A stretch of DNA of 64,000 nucleotides from Ignavibacteriales bacterium (GTDB lineage Bacteria; Bacteroidota; Ignavibacteria; Ignavibacteriales; Ignavibacteriaceae): contig CP054182.1 of NCBI GenBank assembly GCA_015709675.1, positions 2,273,448 to 2,337,447 of the forward strand, given 5' to 3'. The position numbers and the translations under genes are program-made. The notes beneath the pieces are model-generated. The model did not search any database. It worked only from the letters and a program-made list of their open reading frames with translations, and was not told the origin of the DNA. Each line of letters starts with the position of its first letter. The first letter of the stretch is position 1. This document shows positions 8,933 to 17,192 of the stretch, in pieces.

Positions 8933-9909
8933 AATCATTAAATCTTTCAGAAATCAGCAGACCCATTACTGCAGAACTGGATGCCTTTCAGGATCTGTTT
9001 AAAAAATCTATGAGGAGCAAAACTCCTCTTGTTGACCTGATTGCCCGTTATGTTCTGAAGCAGAAGGGAAAGAAGATCCGTCCGCTTCTGGTAATGCTTG
9101 CCGCAAAAACTCAGTCTGAAGTTAATGAAAGAAGCTATCGCGGAGCGATTTTGGTTGAACTGCTTCACACTGCTACTCTGGTTCATGATGATGTGGTGGA
9201 TAACGCTGATCAGAGGCGAGGTTTTCCCTCCATTAATGCAGTCTGGAAGAATAAAGTTGCAGTTCTAATGGGTGATTATCTGCTCTCAAAAGGACTGATG
9301 ATCTCTGTTGAGAATAAGGATTTTGATTTTCTTGAAGTAATGACGGATACCGTGCGCAGAATGTCAGAAGGGGAACTGCTTCAGATTCAGAAAACAAGAA
9401 AACTTGATATTGATGAAGAGACATATTATAAAGTAATCTCAGATAAAACCGCCTCCCTTCTTGAAACCTGCTGTGAAATAGGAGCGATGAGTGCCGGGGC
9501 CAGTCCCGAAGAGAGGATTTCCATGAAGAAATTCGGGGAGTATCTTGGCATATCATTTCAGATCCGGGATGATATTCTTGATTATGAGGGTACCTCAAAG
9601 GTATTCGGAAAGCCCATCGGCGGTGATATCAAAGAAAAGAAAATCACTCTTCCTCTTATATATGCTTTACGTTCCGTATCCAAGAGCCAGGCCTCGGACA
9701 TAAGGAAACTCATCAAAAAAGAGGGGAAAAAAGATTCTGTCCGTCAGGTAATTGATTTTGTGCATGAACAAAAAGGGATAGAATATGCCGAAGCTCAGGC
9801 GGAAATTTTTGCAGGAAAAGCAAAAGACTGCCTGAAAATTTTTCAGGATACTCCGGCTAAAGAATCGCTTATTTCTTTAGTTGACTTCGTGGTACAGAGA
9901 AAAAATTAA
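8929..9909 (+). CDS. trans-Polyprenyl diphosphate synthase (octaprenyl/heptaprenyl type)
   Basis: Condenses IPP onto allylic diphosphates to make the long prenyl chain, probably for menaquinone. The 326-aa protein has the first Asp-rich motif in LVHDDVVDNADQRRG and the second in FQIRDDILDYEG, plus KKIRPLL for IPP binding. The start is TTG 8929 in a TTGA overlap with tatC. The residues before the first DDxxD are small (LLHTATLVHDD), compatible with a long product, but chain length cannot be fixed by eye. A second family member is at 57101, next to IPP isomerase. The stop overlaps the convergent usp gene by 4 bp with no terminator between them. Confidence 0.9.
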   Translation: MKSLNLSEISRPITAELDAFQDLFKKSMRSKTPLVDLIARYVLKQKGKKIRPLLVMLAAKTQSEVNERSYRGAILVELLHTATLVHDDVVDNADQRRGFPSINAVWKNKVAVLMGDYLLSKGLMISVENKDFDFLEVMTDTVRRMSEGELLQIQKTRKLDIDEETYYKVISDKTASLLETCCEIGAMSAGASPEERISMKKFGEYLGISFQIRDDILDYEGTSKVFGKPIGGDIKEKKITLPLIYALRSVSKSQASDIRKLIKKEGKKDSVRQVIDFVHEQKGIEYAEAQAEIFAGKAKDCLKIFQDTPAKESLISLVDFVVQRKN

Positions 9910-10379
9910 CCCTGCTTAACTTCTTTAAAGTTAAATCCTTTTTCCGGATTCCTCAGTGTCAGAACAGGACATGGTGCCTTTCTGATTACCTTTTCACTTG
10001 TCCCGCCAAACAGCAGATGCTCCATACCGGTTCTTCCATGTGAAGAAATAATGATAAGGTCTGCATCAGTTTCTTTGGCAAGATCCACTATTTCTAAGAA
10101 TGGTTTCCCCGCACGCACAATCGTTGTTATCCTGACGTTATTCTGATACGGTTCAACCAGTTTTTCAAGTTCTGTTTTTGCTTTATCTGAAACTTCTGCT
10201 TCATAGGGGGGAAGTGGTATCTGACCCACGGTGAGATCAGGCGGATACATCATCGGTTCAAGGACGTAGGCGACTACCAATTCTGCTCCGAATACAAGGG
10301 CAAACTCAGTTGAATATTTCAGCGCTGCAATCGAGTAATCTGAAAAATCAACCGGAACGAGTATTTTATCTATTTTCAT
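9906..10379 (-). CDS. Universal stress protein (UspA family)
   Basis: A single-domain 157-aa Usp fold: N-terminal ILVPVDFSDYSIAAL and C-terminal IIISSHGRTGMEHLLFGGTS followed by CPVLTL. The last motif approximates the ATP-binding GxxGx9G(S/T) signature, so this is likely an ATP-binding Usp. The gene starts inside the end of the cyclic-nucleotide-binding gene (14 bp overlap) with GGAGAA at good spacing. Family role is stress survival; the specific trigger is unknown. Its partner encodes a CNB domain protein, which suggests joint nucleotide sensing (inference). Confidence 0.92.
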   Translation of the reverse strand: MKIDKILVPVDFSDYSIAALKYSTEFALVFGAELVVAYVLEPMMYPPDLTVGQIPLPPYEAEVSDKAKTELEKLVEPYQNNVRITTIVRAGKPFLEIVDLAKETDADLIIISSHGRTGMEHLLFGGTSEKVIRKAPCPVLTLRNPEKGFNFKEVKQG

Positions 10380-10929
10380 GCTGATTCTCCTTTAATGCGT
10401 TATACTCATCAATCAGAGAAACATATTCCTGATTAAGGTTCCTCAAACGTAAGACAATAATCTTTGAAATTCCACTCAATATTTTTACGCCTGTTTTAGG
10501 ATACTTATGTATAAACTCATCCAGATCGGGCTTAAAAATAATGGAAAGCTTTGTTTCGGCTTTTGTTCTGGCTGATGCCGAGCGGGTGTCTCCGTCAATC
10601 ATTGCCAGTTCCCCGAAAAAATCACCCTGCCCGAAAGAAGCAATAACCACTTTTTCGCCATTGTCAGAAAGGTACTCGATATCCACGCTGCCCTCCCTGA
10701 TAATATATAGCGCAATGCCCGGATCACCCTGCATAAAAATGTATTCACCAGACTGATACTGCCGGTTGTGGATTATCTTGATTAATTCCTCCATCTGCCC
10801 CTTTTTGAAATCAGTAAAAGGGGGAACAAGACGGAGAATTTTATGAAGGTCTGAGGCTTGAGGCTGTTGCTTGAAAACGTTGGACCAGAATGAACTTTCA
10901 GCACGCTTAATGGTTTCTTTTTGTTTCAT
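10366..10929 (-). CDS. Cyclic-nucleotide-binding domain protein without DNA-binding domain
   Basis: A 187-aa protein with a Crp-type effector domain at about residues 28-145. The phosphate-binding cassette FGELAMIDGDTRSASA has the Gly-Glu and Arg expected for cNMP binding. The ~40 residues after it are helical and do not form a helix-turn-helix, so it is probably not a transcription factor but a regulatory or adaptor subunit. It lies 8 bp downstream of the HisA-like gene and overlaps usp. The bound nucleotide (cAMP, cGMP or none) cannot be told from sequence. Confidence 0.85.
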   Translation of the reverse strand: MKQKETIKRAESSFWSNVFKQQPQASDLHKILRLVPPFTDFKKGQMEELIKIIHNRQYQSGEYIFMQGDPGIALYIIREGSVDIEYLSDNGEKVVIASFGQGDFFGELAMIDGDTRSASARTKAETKLSIIFKPDLDEFIHKYPKTGVKILSGISKIIVLRLRNLNQEYVSLIDEYNALKENQHENR

Positions 10930-10937
10930 GATTTGCC

Positions 10938-11690
10938 TCAGCTAAAAATTTCCTTTTCTGCAACACGCCAGAGTTTTTGGCAGGGGAACCTGTTCTCATA
11001 TAAAGCCCTCCCGACAATGACTGAATCTACACCGACAGGAATAAGGGATTGCAGATCCATCAGCTCATCTTTATTCCGAATACCGCCAGAGTGGGTTACT
11101 TTCAGGCCGGTTGTTTCGGCAACCTTTCGAGAAAGTTCAATATTGGGCCCTGAAAGCATACCGTTTCTCTTAACATCGGTTACAATCAATCTCTCGATTC
11201 CCGTAGTTTTGAGTTTGTAAGCCAGTTCAAGAGGGTGAATACCTGTTTTAACTTTTCTTCCTTTTATAACCAGTTCATTATCTACGACGTCGAGAGCAAC
11301 CACGATCTTTTTGGGACCGTACTTATCAAGGATACGGCAGAATTCATCCCAGTCTTCAAATACCACCGTTGAAATTACTGCTCTGGAAACCCCAAAAGAG
11401 AAGATATTATCTGCATCCACCAGATTCCGGATACCTCCAGCAAATTCAACAGGAATTATTACCGAAGAACAGATTTCTTTGATTATGGCGTAGTTACGGT
11501 CAGAATGTGCCGAAAAACCGTCAAAATCAACCACGTGAAGCATTTTTGCGTTTTCAGCTCTCCAGATTCTGGCCATTTCCACAGGGTCGTTTCCATACTC
11601 GGAACAGTTGAGTTCAGGAATGCCCTGAACAACCCGGACAGTGGTTCCGTACTTTATATCAATTGAGGGAATAATCAGTAAAAAGGGCAT
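10938..11690 (-). CDS. hisA: HisA-family phosphoribosyl isomerase (lone, somewhat divergent)
   Basis: A 250-aa TIM barrel. HisA performs the Amadori isomerisation ProFAR to PRFAR in histidine synthesis. The first catalytic Asp is in IPSIDIKYG (Asp11), the second in IVVALDVVDNE (Asp134), with HVVDFDG, FAGGIRN and THSGGIRN phosphate loops. The KGW segment usual after the second Asp reads KGRKVKTG here, so the Trp is replaced. No other his gene is adjacent; the operon partners are a CNB protein and a Usp. It may be the genuine HisA in a scattered pathway or a paralogue with another substrate. A short upstream frame overlaps its start. Confidence 0.75.
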   Translation of the reverse strand: MPFLLIIPSIDIKYGTTVRVVQGIPELNCSEYGNDPVEMARIWRAENAKMLHVVDFDGFSAHSDRNYAIIKEICSSVIIPVEFAGGIRNLVDADNIFSFGVSRAVISTVVFEDWDEFCRILDKYGPKKIVVALDVVDNELVIKGRKVKTGIHPLELAYKLKTTGIERLIVTDVKRNGMLSGPNIELSRKVAETTGLKVTHSGGIRNKDELMDLQSLIPVGVDSVIVGRALYENRFPCQKLWRVAEKEIFS

Positions 11691-11724
11691 AACCTCTTAT
11701 CGGTAAAATCCAACACTTTGCCAT
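11659..11724 (-). other. Possible 21-codon upstream frame overlapping the hisA start
   Basis: An ATG at 11724-11722 is preceded by GGAG at good spacing and opens a 21-residue frame, out of register, that runs 32 nt past the hisA ATG to a TGA at 11661-11659. The hisA ATG itself has only AGAGG three nt upstream. It contains no His codons, so it is not a classical his attenuator leader. It may be chance. Confidence 0.25.
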
Positions 11725-12085
11725 ATTTTTCTCCTGTCAGAGACCATCTGCCAGTCAAAATTAGCACTCTAAAATTCTTAATTATTCTCTGGAAAATAAT
11801 CAAAAAAGGAACCATAGCCAGCCAAAATCATAGAAAACAGTATTCAGAACCGTAGATGAGAGTGAATAAAGCAGTTTAGAATTTTCCCTTCCGGATAAAA
11901 AATACCTTTCCGGCGCATAAATTCCACGGGATAAGTGATAAATTGGGGGGATTTATTCGAAAAAACGGCATAAATCAAACTTTATGGGCTGTTTTCTTGA
12001 CTTTTCACCCTGTTAAGAGCATATTTGTAACCGATTTAATGGTTTTCTTATATCCAGATAATAATTAAGTAAACGGAGTTTTCTT
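11725..12085. promoter_or_regulatory. Divergent intergenic region between hisA and bioY; candidate bioY promoter
   Basis: About 360 bp without a gene. Upstream of bioY, TTGACT near 11998 lies 17 bp before CATATTTG near 12021, a plausible -33/-7 pair. Just after it is an imperfect AACC-N8-GGTT dyad that could be an operator, but its spacing does not match the BirA site (14-16 bp). On the minus strand TAATTTTG, a perfect TAnnTTTG box, lies near 11765 upstream of hisA. Nothing else recognisable. Confidence 0.35.
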
Positions 12086-12643
12086 ATGAGCGCAACAGTA
12101 GTAAAATTAAAGTCACTTTTAACATCATCCGATGCTGCCGGTAATGTATTCCGGATCACCCTTTTTGCAGTTCTGACTGCGGCTGCCGCACAGATAAGCA
12201 TTCCGGTAAAGCCGGTTCCTTTCACCTTGCAGAGTGTCGTTGTGGTCTTGGCCGGTGCACTCCTTGGTGCAAAGAAAGGCGCCCTCAGCCAGATCATGTA
12301 TCTTGCGCTGGGATTAACCGGTCTTCCGGTTTTTGCTATGTCAGCGGATGCCACGGTTGGTTTTGCCAGACTGATCGGTCCTACCGGAGGTTATCTTCTC
12401 GCTTTCCCTGTTGCAGCATATATCACCGGACTCATTATTGAAAACTATAAAAGCACTGTTGCATCTGTTCTTTCCATCCTCGCCGGCAATGCGGTAATTC
12501 TGCTTAGTGGTGTTGCGTTCCTTAATATCTTTTACGTAAGTGATCTGAATCAGGCACTGTTTGTTGGCGCAGGCATCTTCAGTCTCTGGTCGGTTGTCAA
12601 GATGGCGCTGACCTATGGTATATATAAAACTGTTAAAAAGTAA
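12086..12643 (+). CDS. bioY: Biotin transporter BioY (ECF S-component)
   Basis: A 185-aa integral membrane protein with about six hydrophobic helices. BioY captures biotin, alone or with the shared EcfA/T energizing module. Family stretches present are KPVPFTLQS, LLGAKKGALSQIMYLALGL with GLPVFA, and GPTGGYLLAFP (Gly-rich third-helix motif). No EcfA or EcfT genes are adjacent, so it works alone or with units elsewhere. A GGAG lies 9 nt before the ATG. The Fe-S protein gene follows after 14 bp. Confidence 0.93.
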   Translation: MSATVVKLKSLLTSSDAAGNVFRITLFAVLTAAAAQISIPVKPVPFTLQSVVVVLAGALLGAKKGALSQIMYLALGLTGLPVFAMSADATVGFARLIGPTGGYLLAFPVAAYITGLIIENYKSTVASVLSILAGNAVILLSGVAFLNIFYVSDLNQALFVGAGIFSLWSVVKMALTYGIYKTVKK

Positions 12644-12657
12644 AAGAGACCAGCTCC

Positions 12658-14658
12658 GTGTTTGGCATTAAGAATATCGTTTTCATCATAGTCTTTCTTG
12701 CGGCAGCAGGATTTTTTATCTATAGCACCAGACGACTGATCTCTTTTATGCTCCTTGGCACAAAAGAGGACCGGTTCGATAATCCTGGCCGCCGGCTCAA
12801 AAATGTATTTGTCATTGCATTCGGACAAACCAAACTTCTCAGAGATAAGGTTGCGGGTACTCTTCACTTTCTTATCTTCTGGGGTTTCATGCTGTTTATT
12901 ACAGCAGTGCTTGAGGCGGTCATACAGGGATTTTATTCCCCCTTTACTTGGGAAATTCTTGGTCCGCTTTATGCTGTGGTGACCGTTGTTCAGGATGTCT
13001 TCGGAGTTCTCGTTATAGGCTCTGTATTGTATTCTCTTTACCGCAGGTTCATCGAAAAAGTACCGCGTCTGAAATCGGAACGCCACGGGCAGCTTGATGC
13101 GGCATTTATTCTCACGATGATTATGCTGGTAGTTGTGAGTATGTTCGGCCAGAATATGGCGCATGTAGCCAAGAACGGATTTGTTTTTGCTGAATATGAA
13201 ATCCGCCCGGTCAGTACCTTTCTCGCTGCAAGACTATTTGACCCGTTTTCCCAGGCATCTTATGATATATATGAAATCTGCTGGTGGATTCATATCCTTG
13301 TAGTTCTTGGATTTGTGAATTTTCTTCCTTACTCCAAACACCTCCATGTTCTTTCATCCATTCCCAATGTCTATTTTTCAAAGTTTGATGAAAAGAAAGG
13401 GGCGCTCAGGCCGATTAACCTTGAGGATGAAACGATTGAATCCTATGGTGCTGATGATATTGAAAAACTGAGCTGGAAACAGATTCTGGATGGCTATTCC
13501 TGCACAGAGTGCGGACGATGCACATCGGTCTGCCCCGCCGCCACGACAGGCAAGTCGCTTTCACCGCGAAAAATAATTGTTGATATCCGGAGAAGAACGG
13601 AAGATAAAGGTATGCTCGTGACCGCCGGCGTAAAAGAGAGTGTTATATACGAACGCACTCTCGTGCATGATTACATCAGTGATGTGGAATTGTGGCAGTG
13701 CACAACCTGTATGGCGTGTGTTCAGGAGTGTCCGGTTATGATTGAGCATGTTGACTCAATTGTTGATATGCGGCGTCATCTGGTGCTTACTGAATCCAAT
13801 TTTCCCTCTGAGCTTAATAATGTATTCAAATCGCTGGAAACGAATGGTTCACCCTGGGCATTTAATCCGGCGGACAGAGCTGCCTGGTCTGAGGGAATGA
13901 ATGTAAAAACAATGGCCGAAGATCCTAACGGAGAAGTGCTTTTCTGGGTTGGCTGTGCAGGTTCATTTGACAGCCGGTATCAGAAAGTTACCAAAGCGTT
14001 TGCCAGTATCATGCAGAAAGGGAATATTGATTTCCGCATTCTTGGCTCCGAGGAAAAATGCAACGGTGATACAGCCCGCCGGCTTGGGAATGAGTATCTC
14101 GCTCAGACCATGATGCAGGAGAATATTGAAGTTCTAAACGGTTATGGCGTTAAGAAAATTGTTACCGCCTGCCCGCATTGTTACAATTCACTGAAGAATG
14201 AATTTCCCCAGTTTGGCGGGAATTATGAAGTGCAGCATCACAGCGAACTGATTCATGAGCTTATTGAAACCGGCAAGATTGAAATGAAAGAAGCCGAGGA
14301 ACCGCTTAATGTAACATATCACGATTCCTGTTACATTGGCAGGTATAATGATATATACGAAGAACCGAGAGAAGTGCTTGACGCGGCACCATCAGTTGAA
14401 CTGACTGAGATGGAGAGAAACCGCTCTAAGGGATTTTGTTGTGGTGCCGGTGGCGGCAGAATGTTCCTCGAAGACGTGGAGGGAGGCAGAATAAATGAAG
14501 AGAGAACCAGGGAAGCTCTCGAAACCGGTGCTACTACCATCGGAACTGCTTGTCCGTTCTGTATGACCATGATGACTGACGGAGTGAAAGCTCATGATAA
14601 AACCGAGACGGTTCAGGTTAAAGATATCGCGGAATTAGTTCTTGAAAATTCTAAATAA
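12658..14658 (+). CDS. Membrane-bound iron-sulfur oxidoreductase (NarI-like membrane domain, ferredoxin and two CCG domains)
   Basis: A 666-aa protein starting at GTG 12658. Residues 1-220 hold five to six membrane helices like the cytochrome-b NarI/DsrM domain, with His residues able to bind haem. Two 4Fe-4S clusters follow: CTECGRCTSVCP near residue 282 and CTTCMACVQECP near 348. The C-terminal half has two heterodisulfide-reductase-type CCG modules, the second with YHDSCYIGR and FCCGAGGGR near 593. Such proteins pass electrons between soluble donors (often ETF) and the quinone pool; the donor here is unknown. A 64-aa histone-like gene follows after 20 bp. Confidence 0.85.
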   Translation: MFGIKNIVFIIVFLAAAGFFIYSTRRLISFMLLGTKEDRFDNPGRRLKNVFVIAFGQTKLLRDKVAGTLHFLIFWGFMLFITAVLEAVIQGFYSPFTWEILGPLYAVVTVVQDVFGVLVIGSVLYSLYRRFIEKVPRLKSERHGQLDAAFILTMIMLVVVSMFGQNMAHVAKNGFVFAEYEIRPVSTFLAARLFDPFSQASYDIYEICWWIHILVVLGFVNFLPYSKHLHVLSSIPNVYFSKFDEKKGALRPINLEDETIESYGADDIEKLSWKQILDGYSCTECGRCTSVCPAATTGKSLSPRKIIVDIRRRTEDKGMLVTAGVKESVIYERTLVHDYISDVELWQCTTCMACVQECPVMIEHVDSIVDMRRHLVLTESNFPSELNNVFKSLETNGSPWAFNPADRAAWSEGMNVKTMAEDPNGEVLFWVGCAGSFDSRYQKVTKAFASIMQKGNIDFRILGSEEKCNGDTARRLGNEYLAQTMMQENIEVLNGYGVKKIVTACPHCYNSLKNEFPQFGGNYEVQHHSELIHELIETGKIEMKEAEEPLNVTYHDSCYIGRYNDIYEEPREVLDAAPSVELTEMERNRSKGFCCGAGGGRMFLEDVEGGRINEERTREALETGATTIGTACPFCMTMMTDGVKAHDKTETVQVKDIAELVLENSK

Positions 14659-14678
14659 ATAAACATCAGGAGGTACGA

Positions 14679-14873
14679 ATGGATCAATACAACAAACTGC
14701 TCGATGCGTTAAAAAATCTTGAAGGCGATTTTCAGAAGTTCTATGAAAAAGGAAACTCTGCTGCCGGAACAAGATTAAGAAAAGGCCTTAGCGACCTTAA
14801 GAAACTCGCTCAGGACATCAGAATTGATATTCAGGATGTAAAGAACTCCCGCAAAGGCAGTTCGGCTGAATAA
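14679..14873 (+). CDS. Histone H1-like (Hc1-type) small DNA-binding protein
   Basis: A 64-residue protein rich in Lys and Arg with heptad-like helices. It matches the short Bacteroidota proteins named histone H1: the pattern KFYEKGNSAAGTRLRKG followed by LKKLAQDIR is characteristic. Expected to bind DNA and contribute to nucleoid compaction. AGGAGG lies 8 nt before the ATG, one of the strongest ribosome-binding sites in the window, suggesting high expression. An intrinsic terminator follows directly. Confidence 0.85.
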   Translation: MDQYNKLLDALKNLEGDFQKFYEKGNSAAGTRLRKGLSDLKKLAQDIRIDIQDVKNSRKGSSAE

Positions 14874-14895
14874 CTTTTTTGTAGTTTTCTTTATG

Positions 14896-14923
14896 AGCCG
14901 GGTTCAACAAACCCGGCTTTTCT
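14896..14923 (+). terminator. Intrinsic terminator after the histone-like gene
   Basis: A perfect 9-bp GC-rich stem, AGCCGGGTT with AACCCGGCT, closes a CAACA loop and is followed by TTTTC. It ends 4 bp before the capA-like ATG. Confidence 0.9.
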
Positions 14924-14927
14924 GTTT

Positions 14928-16073
14928 ATGAAAAGATTATATGTACGGCTCTTCCTGATACTCTTCATTCTGTTCAGTTCTGCTGCCAATCCGCAGGGAA
15001 AAACAGAAGAAGACAACAGAAATGGTAAGGCACTTCTCGCATTTACCGGTGATCTTATGTGCCACAGTCCGCAGTTTGAATATGCCAAAACTGACAGCGG
15101 GTATGATTTCACCCCTTACTACGAGTATATACGGTCAGAGCTCTCCTACGCTGATCTGACCATCGGAAATCTGGAAACTGTCCTCAGCGGAAGAGAGATG
15201 AAGTTTTCCGGTTACCCGGATTTTAATTCGCCGGATGAATATGCCTTGGCTTTAAAAGAAGCCGGATTCGATTTTTTGGTCACTGCCAACAATCACTCCC
15301 TTGACAGAGGGGAAAAAGGACTTCTCAGAACTCTTGATGTGCTTAAAGGACAGGGTATTGGAAGCACAGGAACCTATTCCAGTCAGACAGACCGCGATTC
15401 TCTGAGGATTCTCAAAATAAATGGCATCTTTTTTGCGCTTCTGAATTATACTTATGGGACCAACGGAAAACCGGTTCCAAAGGGAAAGGACTATCTTATT
15501 AATCTGATTGATAAAAAACTGATACAAAAAGATATTCTGAAGGCGAAAGAACTTAAAGCCGATATTATCATCGTTCTTTATCATTACGGTCAGGAGTATA
15601 AACGGGAACCTGATAATTATCAAAAACAGGTAAATGACTGGGCCCGGGAAGCCGGGGCAGATGTTATTATAGGCAGTCATCCCCATGTTTTGCAGCCTGC
15701 CGTTTTTTTGGCGGATTCATCAGGTCTGACAAGAAAATTCACAGCATACTCTCTTGGGAATTTCTTCTCAAACCAGCAATGGAGGTATTCGGATGCCGGG
15801 GCGGTACTATATCTTAGTTTCGAAAAAAACGCTGAAAGAGCCACTTTAACTACGGCGGATTTCCTGCCGACCTGGGTTTTTAAGGGTGATATTGACGGGA
15901 AGAGAACTTACAGAATACTTCCGTCAACAGCATCAGGGTGTGAACATCAGTATGGTTTTCTTTCAAAATCCCAGAGGGCAGCATTCAGGAGATCATACGA
16001 GGATTCGAGGGAAATTCTTACCCGTTTTGACAGAAAAATCGGAGTTTTTCCAATGCGTAATTGTAGTCATTAG
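14928..16073 (+). CDS. CapA-family metallophosphatase-like protein
   Basis: A 381-aa exported protein with an N-terminal signal or anchor (MKRLYVRLFLILFILF). The CapA/PgsA metal-site motifs are in order: FTGDLMCHSPQ, GNLETVLSG, TANNHSLDRGEKG, GSHPHVLQP and YSLGNFFSN. The family includes poly-gamma-glutamate synthesis accessory proteins, but most lone members have unknown substrates, and no pgsB/C/D genes are here. The ATG is 4 bp after a terminator, so its promoter must lie inside or upstream of the preceding gene, or it depends on readthrough. RBS is weak. Confidence 0.85.
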   Translation: MKRLYVRLFLILFILFSSAANPQGKTEEDNRNGKALLAFTGDLMCHSPQFEYAKTDSGYDFTPYYEYIRSELSYADLTIGNLETVLSGREMKFSGYPDFNSPDEYALALKEAGFDFLVTANNHSLDRGEKGLLRTLDVLKGQGIGSTGTYSSQTDRDSLRILKINGIFFALLNYTYGTNGKPVPKGKDYLINLIDKKLIQKDILKAKELKADIIIVLYHYGQEYKREPDNYQKQVNDWAREAGADVIIGSHPHVLQPAVFLADSSGLTRKFTAYSLGNFFSNQQWRYSDAGAVLYLSFEKNAERATLTTADFLPTWVFKGDIDGKRTYRILPSTASGCEHQYGFLSKSQRAAFRRSYEDSREILTRFDRKIGVFPMRNCSH

Positions 16074-16169
16074 CCGGTCTGAAAGGCTGATAGGGGGGGG
16101 TTTCGGCTAAAAAATTGCCTGAAATCTCCGTACATTTAAAATTTACATTTCTCAAAACTTAAAATCCAT

Positions 16170-17192
16170 ATGAGTCATAAAATTACCTTAATTCCCGGGG
16201 ATGGGATAGGTCCGGAAATTTCCAAAGCAGTTGTCAGAATCATCAAAGCCTCAGGGGTAGAAATTGACTGGGATGTGCAGGATGCAGGGCTTGCCGCACT
16301 TTCCAAATTCCATGACCCGCTTCCTCAGCAGGTGATAGATTCTGTCGCCCAGAACAAAGTAGCACTTAAAGGCCCGCTCACTACGCCAGTTGGAAAAGGA
16401 TTCCGCAGTGTAAATGTGGCACTCAGGAAAGAATTTGAACTCTTTGTAAACCAGCGCCCGGCGAAGACCTTTAAGGGGATTAAAACACTTTATTTCGACC
16501 ACATTGACCTGATGATCTTTCGCGAAAACCTTGAGGAGTTTTACTCAGGCATTGAACACTATATTGACAGCAGCCGTTCAGCAGCAGAAACCATCGGTAT
16601 CATTACTAAGCGGGGTTCAGAGCGGATAATCCGGTATGCATTCGAATATGCGCGCACCCATGGCAGAAAAAAGGTGACGTTGGTTCACAAAGCGAATATT
16701 CTGAAATATACCGGCGGTCTCTTTCTTGATGTAGGTATTGATGTCGCAAAAGATTACCCGGATGTTCAGTTTGATGACAAAATAGTTGATAACATGGCAA
16801 TGCAAATGGTCATGAATCCGTATCAGTTCGACGTAATTGTTACTACCAATCTTTTCGGAGATATTTTATCCGATCTGGCTTCAGGTTTAGTGGGCGGACT
16901 CGGAGTTGCTCCGGGAGCTAATATCGGGGATGGAGTAGCAATTTTTGAAGCAGTACACGGCTCCGCACCTGATATTGCCGGACAGAATGTTGCCAATCCG
17001 TCTGCATTACTTCTCGGTGCGGTAATGATGCTTGACTATATCGGAGAAAAGGAAGCTGCAAATCTGATTGAGAAATCAGTAGCCAAGGTAATTGAGAACG
17101 GAAAAGAAGTAACCCGTGATCTCAACAAAGAAACATTTGTTTCAACCGATGCAATGGCAGATGCCATCATCCGCGAGATGGAAAAAGGTTGA
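16170..17192 (+). CDS. NAD-type isocitrate dehydrogenase / isopropylmalate dehydrogenase family
   Basis: A 340-aa cytosolic beta-decarboxylating dehydrogenase. It has IPGDGIGPEI at the N-terminus, the substrate-loop RENLEEFYSGIEH and VHKANILK with the catalytic Lys, and the metal/NAD region TTNLFGDILSDLASG followed by HGSAPDIAGQNVANPSA. The FRENLEEFYSG segment favours the NAD-isocitrate dehydrogenase branch over LeuB, which usually has RELTGG-type sequence. Homoisocitrate or LeuB function remains possible. It is preceded by ~95 bp containing a G8 run and overlaps the MFS start by one base. Confidence 0.85.
   Translation: MSHKITLIPGDGIGPEISKAVVRIIKASGVEIDWDVQDAGLAALSKFHDPLPQQVIDSVAQNKVALKGPLTTPVGKGFRSVNVALRKEFELFVNQRPAKTFKGIKTLYFDHIDLMIFRENLEEFYSGIEHYIDSSRSAAETIGIITKRGSERIIRYAFEYARTHGRKKVTLVHKANILKYTGGLFLDVGIDVAKDYPDVQFDDKIVDNMAMQMVMNPYQFDVIVTTNLFGDILSDLASGLVGGLGVAPGANIGDGVAIFEAVHGSAPDIAGQNVANPSALLLGAVMMLDYIGEKEAANLIEKSVAKVIENGKEVTRDLNKETFVSTDAMADAIIREMEKG

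Noticed and set aside
12020-12050. BirA-like dyad upstream of bioY
   Set aside because: AACC and GGTT half-sites are separated by 8 bp, not the 14-16 bp expected, and the outer bases do not match.
12613-13164. 183-codon minus-strand frame
   Set aside because: Antisense to the membrane domain of the Fe-S oxidoreductase and the end of bioY; the His/Lys/Arg-rich product is typical of antisense frames.
16070-16110. Stem TTAGCCG/CGGCTAA after the CapA-like gene as terminator
   Set aside because: Loop is 27 nt and no U tract follows; not convincing.
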